Shown piece by piece: positions 45,801 through 54,562 of a stretch of DNA of 64,000 bases; the stretch's first letter is position 1, and the number at the start of each line of letters is the position of its first letter. Origin of the DNA: Pseudomonadota bacterium (lineage in GTDB: Bacteria; Pseudomonadota; Alphaproteobacteria; UBA8366); contig JAYZAS010000005.1 of the NCBI GenBank assembly GCA_036339585.1, positions 62,001 to 126,000 on the forward strand. The letters are read 5' to 3'. A program made the translations under genes and the position numbers. The notes beneath the pieces are model-generated. The model was not told where the DNA came from, did no database searches, and saw only the letters and a program-made list of their open reading frames with translations.

Positions 45801-46469
45801 TTATTTGTCAGTATCGTTACCACTGGAAAAATTGATATATTCAATAGGCATAGGAGGTAGTGAAAATCGTACCCATTTGCCAGAAAGAGATGTTGTGCTA
45901 ATTGCAATTGCGGATGCATTGCTGAGAAAAGTTAGGAAACTATTATAGTTGAGATGGCCGGATAGAGGCATCTGTTGTTGTGGAATAAAAACTCCTTCCC
46001 CGGCTCCATGTGAATTAAGATCCATCGAGAATACCTCAGACAAATTATCAAACCGTAGCTCCAAATCCTCATAGGGTTTAAATGTTGTTCGCTTACAGTT
46101 TATATCCGTATATCTTTTGTTTAGTTTTTCCCGTCTTATTGAAAGTGTGCACTCTCCATCATCAGACTGTATCGACAAAGCATCTATATATTTTCGTCCA
46201 TTAGCTGGATCAGCACGATGTTCAATAATCCATCCGGGATCTATTTTATTTTCAGGATTGAGTGTACTTTCGCTGGTGGACGACTGTTTTGCTGAATATC
46301 CTTTCTCAGCCTCCGCCTCATCTTTAGAAGTGTGTGAGTGGTCCCCGATAAACACAATTGACAGCGCTAGAACTATTAGAAGGATGGGGAGACATGCAAA
46401 AGCCAACGGATAATTTCGAAAAACCCAAAATCCAAGCATAAGTCCGATAAGAATTATTACCCACACCAT
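45801..46469 (-). CDS. Membrane-anchored protein of unknown function
   Basis: 222 residues from the ATG at 46469, with AGGA about 8 bases upstream. Two closely spaced hydrophobic segments fill the first 45 residues (VWVIILIGLMLGFWVF; LPILLIVLALSIVFI), then a polar acidic linker and a periplasmic domain of about 140 residues with one conserved-looking cysteine pair (GECTLS; DINCKRT). I do not recognise it. Neighbours are the DUF1624 protein and an MmgE/PrpD gene, and nothing points to a function. Confidence 0.6.
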   Translation of the reverse strand: MVWVIILIGLMLGFWVFRNYPLAFACLPILLIVLALSIVFIGDHSHTSKDEAEAEKGYSAKQSSTSESTLNPENKIDPGWIIEHRADPANGRKYIDALSIQSDDGECTLSIRREKLNKRYTDINCKRTTFKPYEDLELRFDNLSEVFSMDLNSHGAGEGVFIPQQQMPLSGHLNYNSFLTFLSNASAIAISTTSLSGKWVRFSLPPMPIEYINFSSGNDTDK

Positions 46470-46598
46470 TGTCACTATCCTAAACAGTATTCTTTTCTGC
46501 TTTTTTAATTACCGGCATTATTATGCCAGAATATATTAATTTTTGGTATGGTTTGCCTTACTTCAGCTTAATCCGACCTATTGGCAGAATGAAATGAA

Positions 46599-47990
46599 CT
46601 ACATAAAGAGGTTTTGTGTTATGTCATTAACGTCGGATATCGTATCAATCTGTTTCCAGCCCTCAACTAATGATTCAAATTTTTCTTGAGGCCAGTCTCT
46701 ATAGGTAGAGCAACGTTGCGCCTTTTCTGCAGTCTCATCGTAAGAGAATGGGTTATGCGCTGAACCTTTGCCAAAGTCAGAACGCTCAGTGAATGTCCGT
46801 CCATCTTTTAGTGTGAAGGTTATTAAAGTGGTGTAGTTCTCGTAACCTAAACTTATGCTTTCCGCATCGGGAAAAGCTGAATAATTGGTGTTCCCAAGCA
46901 TATGTTGAATATCTGGACGTTGCACAACCTCATCAGAAAAATCACTGAGACCAAGGTCTCCATCAATTAATATTTTAACGATACAGAATTCCATAGAAAA
47001 TTTACTTTGCAAGCCGGTTTTAGGATGATGATGAATTAGCGTGTCATAAATTGATTGTTTGGTTTGAATGTCTAATTTGCATACGTCGTTTCGTAGAGCG
47101 TTATTTTTCTCTAGAAATTCATCGATTCTACTCATGCCTGGGTGGGTCAGATTACCGCTAGGGTAGGGTTTGATCCACATTCCTGGCGACAAATAGGCCC
47201 ATGGACAACCTAGCGCCTCCAATGGTGCCATATCAATAGAATCGCCATATGCATTCAGAAATCCTATGTCTCCACCAATAGCATCGGCTGCAGCTGTGAA
47301 TCCACCCACAGCCATTTCTACTGCTAAAAACCCAGACATCGCTCCATGGCCAGGGTGATAAGGTTTCATCATTGAGCCAAAGTTCGCCCTTAAGCCGCAA
47401 GCATGACTAGCGGCAATACCAAGCGCGGTTTTTGTCGTTTGCAGGTCAAGCCCCTTTAGTCTAGAGGCCGAAGCAGCCGAGCCGAAGGCACTCATGAGAG
47501 CGGTTGGGTGAAAACCAGCAGAGAAAGAGCGCGGACCCAAAGCTGAGTTTAATTTTGCCATCACTTCCACGCCAATGTGATAAGCAATAAGGAAATCCTT
47601 GCCAGTAGTTTTTTTGCTATCAATAAGTGCGAGTAATGTTGAGAGGAGAGGCCCGGTGGGATGGGTCGAGCCGTGATAACCTTGAGCCACCGGATCGGCA
47701 GCTAATGTATCGTCAAAATCATCGGCATGAATGGTATTGCCATTTGCCATGGCAGCAAATGGAGCAGGCAGACGCATATCAGTGCCTATCACTTGTGCGC
47801 CCCCTGTGCTTGAGTAAGGTAGGAGAACGGAATTGAGTGTCCTCGCACCTTTAGAGGCCGATCCGGCGATCCCGACAGCACTAGCATCTAACAAAGAACT
47901 ACGACCATAAGCTAGGGCCTCGTCGGGTATATCAGAATAGTGAGACTCTGTAATAAACCGTGCCAATAATTCTGTTGGGGTTTGAGCCAT
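46599..47990 (-). CDS. MmgE/PrpD family protein, short form
   Basis: 463 residues with AGGGATATGAAG just upstream of the ATG. The family's features are present: YGRSSLLDASAVGIAGS, NTIHADDFDDTL with the conserved histidine and Asp residues, GFHPTALMSAFGSAASA, and RANFGSMMKPYHPGHGAMSG. Members include 2-methylcitrate dehydratase and cis-aconitate decarboxylase; this form looks more like the latter or an uncharacterised branch. It is distinct from the longer paralogue at 43480-44982. Confidence 0.82.
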   Translation of the reverse strand: MAQTPTELLARFITESHYSDIPDEALAYGRSSLLDASAVGIAGSASKGARTLNSVLLPYSSTGGAQVIGTDMRLPAPFAAMANGNTIHADDFDDTLAADPVAQGYHGSTHPTGPLLSTLLALIDSKKTTGKDFLIAYHIGVEVMAKLNSALGPRSFSAGFHPTALMSAFGSAASASRLKGLDLQTTKTALGIAASHACGLRANFGSMMKPYHPGHGAMSGFLAVEMAVGGFTAAADAIGGDIGFLNAYGDSIDMAPLEALGCPWAYLSPGMWIKPYPSGNLTHPGMSRIDEFLEKNNALRNDVCKLDIQTKQSIYDTLIHHHPKTGLQSKFSMEFCIVKILIDGDLGLSDFSDEVVQRPDIQHMLGNTNYSAFPDAESISLGYENYTTLITFTLKDGRTFTERSDFGKGSAHNPFSYDETAEKAQRCSTYRDWPQEKFESLVEGWKQIDTISDVNDITQNLFM

Positions 47991-48115
47991 TCTTCATATC
48001 CCTCCGGGTAGTTCTTTTTTGAATTCAAAATTCATTGGTCAACAGAAATAGGTTGTAGCAAAATAGGCTATTAGGTTCGTTGGTATTCTTGATGGGCCAA
48101 CAAAATGGGAATGAT

Positions 48116-48403
48116 TTACGCACCATCAACAAAAACAAAGGATCCGGTTGAAGCTTCCTCGCGGATACGGCAGATTTTTTGGTATTCCTTTGACTGATAC
48201 CACTTTTTGAGTGTTGCCATATTAGGAAATTCTATTATCACAAGTCGTTGTGGACGCCAATCTCCAGCTATTACCGTAATCTCTCCGCCGCGCACGACAA
48301 ATTTACCACCAAATTTTTCGATAGTTGCTGGGGTCTTTTTAGCATACTCGTTGTATCGCTCTGAATTTGTTACAGTTATATCAGCTATGACGTAAGCCGG
48401 CAT
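48116..48403 (-). CDS. DUF1330 family protein
   Basis: 95 residues, an alpha-beta ferredoxin-like dimeric fold. MPAYVIADITVTNSERYNEY, GGKFVVRGGEITVIAGDW and RLVIIEFPNMATLKKWYQS are canonical for DUF1330, whose function is unknown. GGAG precedes the ATG. It lies next to the decayed GST gene, on the other strand. Confidence 0.88.
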   Translation of the reverse strand: MPAYVIADITVTNSERYNEYAKKTPATIEKFGGKFVVRGGEITVIAGDWRPQRLVIIEFPNMATLKKWYQSKEYQKICRIREEASTGSFVFVDGA

Positions 48404-48520
48404 GGAGTACTTTCTCCTGTGAGTTAGTTTGTCATAATAAGTAAAGCATCAAAACGGTAGTCTACCACTCTGGTCGAAACATGCTAGGGGCATACTAAAG
48501 GTATACCTGTATATGCAGGA

Positions 48521-49158
48521 ATGGGATTTGTCGATTTGTATCTATGGGCTACCCCGAATGGGCGGAAGGTATCAATAATGTTGGAGGAGTTGGAGCTTCC
48601 ATATACCGAGAAGCCTGTAAATATATGGGAAAAGAGCAATTCTCCTCAGATTTCTTGGCTATTTTTCCCAATAATCGAATACCTGCAATCGTTGATCATG
48701 ATGGTCCTGGTTGCAAACCAGTTTCTGTATTCGAGAGTGGTGCCATCTTATTATATTGGGGCGATAAGGAGGGTAAATTGATTCCGACTGATCCAAGGAA
48801 ACGGATTATGGGGTTGGAATAGTTAATGTGGTAGATGGGTGGAGTAGGGCCGTTGTTTGGTCAAGCACACCATTTTCTAGACGGCACCAAAGAAGAGGTG
48901 CCCTACGCTATAGAGCGCTACTCAAATAAATGTCATGGGCTTTATGCAGTTTTGAACGATGGTTTGGGAAGCAAAGAGTATGTTGCAGGCAGCGTATATT
49001 CGGTGGCCGATATAGCTATAATACCATGGGTCCAAAGACATGCACGTCATCGACTAAAGTTAGAGGATTTCATTTGTTGAGAACGTTGGTGCAAGAAATT
49101 AACTCAACGCCCTGCAGTAAAACGAGGCATGGCATGTCTTGGGAGAATAAATTTGTAA
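48521..49158 (+). pseudogene. Decayed glutathione S-transferase-like gene (YghU/YfcG type)
   Basis: Pieces of a GST can be read in order: DLYLWATPNGRKVSIMLEEL then LPYTEKPVN in one frame, KEQFSSDFLAIFPNNRIPAI and PVSVFESGAILLYWGDK in another, then MGGVGPLFGQAHHFL, SVADIAIIPWVQ, LEDF and LTQRPAVKRGMA. The lesions are an indel near 48630, TAG at 48820 (where TGG is expected), TAG at 48832 (where CAG is expected) and TGA at 49078. The intact relatives use glutathione in disulfide-bond reduction. No rescue by a single frameshift is possible, so it is dead. It sits between DUF1330 and a tRNA, in a region with signs of flux. Confidence 0.85.
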
Positions 49159-49420
49159 AAAATTTGGGCGGCGTCGGGCCAAGAGTATTTATTTCTGCAT
49201 AATCAACGGTTCGTGTAACACTGTCATTGCGCCTTTAATTGAAAATCAAAAATTAGGTGGCCATCCTCCATGGTGTTTTTCAAATTAGAAAACATTGTAA
49301 GTCTTTAGTCTGCTGGACATTTGAGAGATTTCCATTGATAAATACACAATTATGATAAATTAAGCCACAACGGCTATGAAGGATATGGCACAACGAAAAA
49401 GGTTAAGTCGTCGAGAAAAA

Positions 49421-49509
49421 GGAGGGGTGGCAGAGCGGTAATGCAGCGGATTGCTAATCCGTCATGGGGTAATACTCATGCCCGGGTTCGATTCCCGGTC
49501 CCTCCGCCA
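49421..49509 (+). tRNA. tRNA-Ser (anticodon GCU)
   Basis: 89 bases including an encoded CCA end. Acceptor stem GGAGGGG pairs with TCCCTCC (one G-T), the discriminator is G, the anticodon stem GCGGA/TCCGT encloses TTGCTAA with GCU at the centre, a long variable arm marks class II (Ser), and the T arm is CCGGG TTCGATT CCCGG. It reads AGC and AGU codons. A tRNA is a common integration site for mobile DNA, but no integrase is next to it. Confidence 0.96.
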
Positions 49510-49764
49510 GAATGCTCTCTTAAATAAATAAATATGCTACACTGTCATTAAGTTCATAAAGAGCAAAACAGGTGCCTGCCCCGTTGGAAAATACGAATAT
49601 TTTGTGCGGAGTGCGTGGTGTCCAAGCTATAATGTTAGTACTGGGATTGAGAGGCGGCAGTTAGGGGATAAAACGAGAGCCCTTTGCACTCAGTCATTAA
49701 CTTCGAATTTGGTAGAAAGCAGCTGTAAAAAATCAGCGGAAAATCTTGTTGGGGGGGTATCAGT

Positions 49765-51138
49765 ATGTCGAAGGTTCATGCAAGCGAAGCAAAAACCCAA
49801 AACTATCTTGATCGGTACATGGAAGGTGTGGGGAAGCGCAATCCTGGGGAGCCTGAATTCGTTCAAGCGGTCTTCGAAGTGGCTTCTACTATTTTTCCAT
49901 TTATTGCGGATAAGCCGATTTATCACGAAATGCAAATACTTGAGCGGATGGCTGAGCCGGAACGAGTCATATCATTTCGCGTGCCTTGGACTGACGATAA
50001 GGGAAATATTCGAACAAACCGAGGTTGGCGTGTCCAATTCAATTCAGCAATTGGCCCTTATAAAGGTGGTATCCGCTTCCATCCTAGTGTTAATCAGTCA
50101 ATATTAAAATTTTTGGGTTTTGAGCAAACCTTCAAGAATAGCTTAACCGGCTTGCCTATGGGTGGTGGTAAAGGCGGAGCAAATTTTAATCCAAAAGGCA
50201 AATCCGATCTTGAAGTTATGCGTTTCTGCCAGTCTTTTGTTACAGAATTGTACCGTCATATAGGCGAAGATACCGATATTCCTGCGGGAGATATAGGGGT
50301 GGGTGGAAGAGAGATCGGCTTTATGTTTGGTCAATATAAACGCATTACAAATCGTTTTGCGGGTGTCCTGACCGGTAAAGGCTTAGAATTTGGGGGTTCA
50401 AAAATGCGAACTGAGGCAACCGGATATGGTGCGGTTTTTTATCTTGAGAATATGTTAAGGCACCACGGGGAAGGCCTAGAAGACAAAACAGTCTTAATCT
50501 CAGGCTCCGGGAATGTTGCCACCTACGCGGCAGAGAAAGCACTTCATTTGGGTGCTAAGCCCTTAACAATGTCTGATTCGAGCGGTTTTATTCATTGCGC
50601 AAAGGGTTTTACCGAAGAACAAATCAATTGGATTAAAGAGCTGAAAGAAGTACGGCGTGGTAGAATTCACGAGGCTGCTGACGAATTTAACGACATTACT
50701 TTTCATAAAGGAGAGCGACCCTGGGGTGTCGAGGGAAACTGCATAATTCCATCTGCGACACAAAACGAGGTTAGCCGTAAAGATGCCGAAGCCCTTATAA
50801 GGAACGGTACTACTTATGTTGCTGAGGCTGCTAACATGCCCTGTGAGCAGGAAGCCATCAATGCATTCATTCAAGCAAATATCAAATTCGGACCAGCTAA
50901 AGCGGTAAATGCGGGTGGGGTTGGCGTTTCAGGTCTTGAAATGAGCCAGAATAGTGCTCGGATTGCATGGGAGGAAGAACACCTCCGGGAATTGTTGGAG
51001 AATATGATGCGCGATATCCACGATTCCTGCGTGGAGTATGGCTCGGAGGGAGGCGGTGCCGTGAATTATCTCAAAGGCGCTAATATAGCGGGTTTTGTTA
51101 AAGTAGCGGATGCCATGCTTAGTTATGGACACGTTTGA
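49765..51138 (+). CDS. gdhA: NADP-specific glutamate dehydrogenase
   Basis: 457 residues, the usual length for the hexameric bacterial NADP enzyme, which aminates 2-oxoglutarate. Visible: FRVPWTDDKGNIRTNRGWRV, KGGIRFHPSVN, the active-site LTGLPMGGGKGGANFNPKG with its lysine, and the Rossmann region VLISGSGNVATYAAEK. A G-run upstream of the ATG could serve as a weak ribosome site. A terminator-like hairpin follows about 45 bases after the stop. Confidence 0.97.
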   Translation: MSKVHASEAKTQNYLDRYMEGVGKRNPGEPEFVQAVFEVASTIFPFIADKPIYHEMQILERMAEPERVISFRVPWTDDKGNIRTNRGWRVQFNSAIGPYKGGIRFHPSVNQSILKFLGFEQTFKNSLTGLPMGGGKGGANFNPKGKSDLEVMRFCQSFVTELYRHIGEDTDIPAGDIGVGGREIGFMFGQYKRITNRFAGVLTGKGLEFGGSKMRTEATGYGAVFYLENMLRHHGEGLEDKTVLISGSGNVATYAAEKALHLGAKPLTMSDSSGFIHCAKGFTEEQINWIKELKEVRRGRIHEAADEFNDITFHKGERPWGVEGNCIIPSATQNEVSRKDAEALIRNGTTYVAEAANMPCEQEAINAFIQANIKFGPAKAVNAGGVGVSGLEMSQNSARIAWEEEHLRELLENMMRDIHDSCVEYGSEGGGAVNYLKGANIAGFVKVADAMLSYGHV

Positions 51139-51182
51139 CACATTCAACAAAGAGGTCATACACTCGTATTTAGGTTGCTTTA

Positions 51183-51210
51183 GCCATCGGTTTAATGGCG
51201 GTATTTTTTT
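51183..51210 (+). terminator. Candidate rho-independent terminator after gdhA
   Basis: GCCAT (51183-51187) pairs with ATGGC (51195-51199) around a seven-base loop, and a run of seven T follows at 51204-51210. It begins 45 bases after the gdhA stop. The stem is short, so strength is uncertain. Confidence 0.4.
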
Positions 51211-51375
51211 CTAAAAGCCACCTAAGTAGTTACCGAGCTATCGGATTTAAACACTTAGAATTTTGCGAAATTATATTTTGCATGGAAGTACCACGGTGAT
51301 AAATATGAGCTATACAACTTTATTTTTGGTGATTAGGTCGGGTGTGGGGCCCAGCCAAAGGGGGACGAGACGTTT

Positions 51376-51732
51376 ATGTTAAGAGCAACTGTAGCACTGA
51401 GCATCCTTGCGGCATTTTTCTTGTCAGGCGCAACAACGAATGCTCAGCAAAATCATCCGTGCTCCGCAGATGTGTTGGTACGTGCTCCTGGCCTTCTGAA
51501 ACACCATCTGCCAGACCTTGGCAGCGCCTCTAGCCACGGCTTTAGCATCCAAAAACAGATTAGCCAGTTGGCACCGATCAAGAATCCAGCCGATTCAAAA
51601 CAAAGTTTTGATGTCCTTGAGGCTTGGGCTTTTGTTTACAAAGCCAAGTACCGACTGCGTTTCTATTACGCAAAATTTCCGGGAGAATGCGTGCTGATGG
51701 GCCAAGAGGTGCTGGAGCATGCGAGGCTTTAG
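51376..51732 (+). CDS. Small secreted protein of unknown function
   Basis: 118 residues: a signal peptide (LRATVALSILAAFFLSGAT ending NAQQ) and a mature part of about 95. Two cysteines (PCSADVLVRAP and ECVLMGQ) could form a disulfide. The segments ADVLVRAPGLLK and CVLMGQEVLEHA, with FDVLEAWAFVYKAKYRLRF, resemble a conserved alphaproteobacterial secreted family I recall without a name. No function is known to me. Purine-rich AGGGGGACGAGACG precedes the ATG. Confidence 0.7.
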   Translation: MLRATVALSILAAFFLSGATTNAQQNHPCSADVLVRAPGLLKHHLPDLGSASSHGFSIQKQISQLAPIKNPADSKQSFDVLEAWAFVYKAKYRLRFYYAKFPGECVLMGQEVLEHARL

Positions 51733-51883
51733 AATATATCGTTGGTTGGGAAAAGATTGTAGCCTGACCTCCATCCATTAATTTACTTGAGATTAATGGC
51801 TTGCTATAGAACTTGCCTATTTAAAGGTGTCTGCAATATCGTAAATAGATCAACATTGTTTGCAGACCTCTTCGAGGATGTCC

Positions 51884-52942
51884 ATGGAAGTGTTCGAAAA
51901 AATTTACTACGGAAACACTGTCTTACAGTGGTCAACAGCGCTTGGTATCATCATAGCGACTATTCTGATTGGGAGGCTTGTTCTGTGGCTTTCTAAAAAC
52001 ATGGCGCGCAAAGTTGCATCTAAGACAAGGACGCAACTTGATGATTTGCTCATTGAATCCACTGAGCGTCCGTTAGTTTTCATAATATCTCTATTTGGTA
52101 TTTGGTGGGCTTTGAACCATTTATCGCTAACAGAGCAGGTGCGTGTTTGGATTTCGAATGGCTACGATTTTCTTGTAACAATTGCATTCGCATGGATACT
52201 GACACGTTTCTTTGACTTACTCGTAAAAGAGTATATTGAGCCAAAAGTACGAGAGACAGAGACTGACCTCGATGATCAACTTTTGCCAATATTGCGTAAA
52301 GGTGTAAAGGCAACCATCTGGGTACTTGCTGTCGTCGTTGGATTAGACAATGCGGGTTATGATGTTGGCGCCCTTCTGGCAGGTCTTGGTATCGGAGGCC
52401 TCGCCTTTGCAATGGCCGCGAAGGATACTATTTCGAATTTATTTGGTGGATTTACTATTTTCACTGATAAACCTTTCACTATTAACGATCGGATTATTGT
52501 TGCGGGTGTTGAAGGCTGGGTAAGGGAAATCGGTGTCCGATCAACCCGCATACAAAAGCTAGATGGACGAAACGTAGTTATCCCAAACGCTAAATTCTCC
52601 GACTCAGTAATTGAGAATGTTTCGGCAGAACCAAGTCGTATGATAAAGCTTAATCTTGGACTTACCTATAGTACTAGTGCAGAACAGATAGAAAAGGCAT
52701 TAGGTTTGTTGCGTGAAATTGCTAAGGAGCATAGCGATAAAATTGAGGAAAAAACCAAATTAAGTTTTAATGGGTTTGGTGATTTTCATCTAAACATATA
52801 CTTCGCCTATTATATAAAACGTGGAGCCAATATTCTCGAAACGCAAACATCAATGAATATAGAAATTTATAAACGTTTTAATTCGGCTGGTCTCGAGTTT
52901 GCCTTTCCAACACAGACCATATACCACAAGCCTGTGGAGTAA
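51884..52942 (+). CDS. MscS-family small-conductance mechanosensitive channel
   Basis: 352 residues from the ATG at 51884, six bases after GAGG. Three or four membrane helices in the first 200 residues are followed by the MscS pore helix and beta domain. The segment AGLGIGGLAFAMAAKDTISN corresponds to the Gly/Ala-rich pore helix, and FGGFTIFTDKPFTINDRIIV and GWVREIGVRSTRIQKLDGR match the beta domain. Such channels release solutes on hypo-osmotic shock. It is followed after four bases by the nitroreductase start, so they are likely linked. Confidence 0.91.
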   Translation: MEVFEKIYYGNTVLQWSTALGIIIATILIGRLVLWLSKNMARKVASKTRTQLDDLLIESTERPLVFIISLFGIWWALNHLSLTEQVRVWISNGYDFLVTIAFAWILTRFFDLLVKEYIEPKVRETETDLDDQLLPILRKGVKATIWVLAVVVGLDNAGYDVGALLAGLGIGGLAFAMAAKDTISNLFGGFTIFTDKPFTINDRIIVAGVEGWVREIGVRSTRIQKLDGRNVVIPNAKFSDSVIENVSAEPSRMIKLNLGLTYSTSAEQIEKALGLLREIAKEHSDKIEEKTKLSFNGFGDFHLNIYFAYYIKRGANILETQTSMNIEIYKRFNSAGLEFAFPTQTIYHKPVE

Positions 52943-52946
52943 GGTT

Positions 52947-53726
52947 ATGACTGTTGATGGTAAAGAATTAGCAAGCTCAAGTGAAACAATTGAGTTGTTA
53001 AATAGAAGAAGAAGCATCCGCAAATATTCCGAGAAGCCAGTTTCAAGTGCCCATCTGGATGCACTGCTTGGGGCCGCAATGCGGGCTCCTACATCATCTA
53101 ACATACAAGCATACAGTGTGATTGTTGTAAGAGACAAAAAGATTTTAGCTGAAATTTACCCGGTCGTTAATAATCAGGAGCATGTTTTAAACGCCCCAGT
53201 GTTTTTATGTTTTTGTGCTGATTTAACGCGTATGGAAAAGGCTATTGTAGCACGCGGTGGATCCATGGATGAAAATCCTTTAGAAATTGGATTGGTGTCC
53301 AGCATCGATGCATCTTTAGTTGGGATGAGTGCTTATCTAGCAGCTGAATCGCTTGGAATGAGCGGTGTGATGATAGGAGCAGTTCGCAACGACCCTAGTG
53401 AGATGGCAAGAATCCTTAAATTGCCCGATAAGGTATATGTAGTCTTTGGTATGGTTCTGGGTTGGCCGGCCGAAGCTCCCAAGCAAAAACCGAGAATGGA
53501 TCGAGGGACTACTGTGCATTATGATTTATACGGAAAACAAAAAGATGAACGAAACCTAGTCGAAAAACTTGAAAGTTATGATACTGAATTGGCTAATCAC
53601 TACACATCTATTAACAAGGTTACGACCCCAGATAGTTGGACAAATGACATTAGCAAAAAGTTTGCAGATCCAAGCCGAAAGAATTTACGCGCTCACCTAA
53701 AAAAGCGTGGCTTTGATTGGCTATAG
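52947..53726 (+). CDS. NfsA-type NADPH nitroreductase family protein
   Basis: 259 residues from the ATG at 52947 (GGAG upstream). The flavin-binding RRRSIRKYSEKPVSS, AAMRAPTSSNIQAY, GMSAYLAAESLGMSGVMIGAVRN and PEKV-like KLPDKVYVVFGMVLGWPAE are those of the FMN-dependent nitroreductase superfamily, closest to the NfsA/FRP side. Such enzymes reduce nitro groups or flavins with NAD(P)H. The substrate is unknown. It follows an MscS gene closely. Confidence 0.88.
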   Translation: MTVDGKELASSSETIELLNRRRSIRKYSEKPVSSAHLDALLGAAMRAPTSSNIQAYSVIVVRDKKILAEIYPVVNNQEHVLNAPVFLCFCADLTRMEKAIVARGGSMDENPLEIGLVSSIDASLVGMSAYLAAESLGMSGVMIGAVRNDPSEMARILKLPDKVYVVFGMVLGWPAEAPKQKPRMDRGTTVHYDLYGKQKDERNLVEKLESYDTELANHYTSINKVTTPDSWTNDISKKFADPSRKNLRAHLKKRGFDWL

Positions 53727-53846
53727 TCGTTCGTTCATGTCTTTTGCGAAATTCGTCATATTGTTGAGGCTAATCTTGAAACTATAAAAAAGTATTTTCT
53801 GGTTTTTGATGTTTTTGTTGAATCGAAATGCGAATGGAGTGCGCCC

Positions 53847-54437
53847 ATGGCTGAAACAATCCCACTTTTTTCATCAAAGTTCTATTTCATTCGGCACGGT
53901 GAGAGTGTTGCAAATGCAGCGCATCAATTTGCCGGGCAGATAGATGTAGAATTAACTGAAAAGGGTCGGCAGGACGCGGTAGATGCCGTGAAATGGATTA
54001 AGGATGAGGATATTGGTTCAGTTTTTTCAAGCCCATTACAACGGGTTTGGAAAACAGCAGAGCCTGCTGCCGAGGCATTTGGTTTAGATATCCTTTCCGT
54101 TCCGGGTATTATGGAACGTTCGTACGGTGAATGGGAGGGTAAGCCCATTGCCGATTATGACCGCGGAGGCAAGCCGCCGGGCGGAGAAAGCCCCGCGGAG
54201 TTTAATTCACGGATCATTGCTGCATGCGAAGAAATACAGGGTAAACAGTCGATACTTATCGTTGCACACTCTGGAACATTTCGAGCTTTACGTGGCCACC
54301 TCTGTGGAATTGATACCACATACGATGTTCTTAAAAATGGTCGGCCGGTTGTGTTTATCCCGCCTCGGTCAGTTAACCAGAAATGGACATGTCAACTGGC
54401 TGGGGCTCCAGATGAGAATATGTTCATCGGGCAGTAA
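53847..54437 (+). CDS. Histidine phosphatase family protein
   Basis: 196 residues. The RHG motif FYFIRHGES gives the phospho-accepting His17, and a second histidine is in ILIVAHSGTFRAL. SSPLQRVWKTAEPAAEAF and ERSYGEWEG are typical of the branch including phosphoglycerate mutase-like and cobalamin/phosphatase enzymes. A substrate cannot be assigned. The ATG at 53847 has a TGGAGT a few bases upstream. Confidence 0.9.
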   Translation: MAETIPLFSSKFYFIRHGESVANAAHQFAGQIDVELTEKGRQDAVDAVKWIKDEDIGSVFSSPLQRVWKTAEPAAEAFGLDILSVPGIMERSYGEWEGKPIADYDRGGKPPGGESPAEFNSRIIAACEEIQGKQSILIVAHSGTFRALRGHLCGIDTTYDVLKNGRPVVFIPPRSVNQKWTCQLAGAPDENMFIGQ

Positions 54438-54562
54438 TAAACAACCGGTAAATTTCTTTGTTAATATAAACTAATCCATTTTTATAGATTGTCACAAATT
54501 TCCCGCAGATGCGAAAAGCCTATCTTTAGATTATGCTTTAAGGGTAGTTGTTAAACTCCGAT

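Noticed and set aside
48500-48507. Perfect 8-base palindrome GGTATACC before the decayed GST gene
   Set aside because: Too short to be meaningful alone and adjacent to a dead gene.
48820-48834. TAG codons of the GST-like gene as recoded amino acids (e.g. suppressor or pyrrolysine)
   Set aside because: The same gene also has a frameshift and a TGA, and the stops replace Trp and Gln codons, so ordinary decay explains it better than recoding.
49604-50107. 167-codon plus-strand frame upstream of and overlapping gdhA
   Set aside because: Most of it lies inside gdhA in another frame, and the upstream part has no family features.
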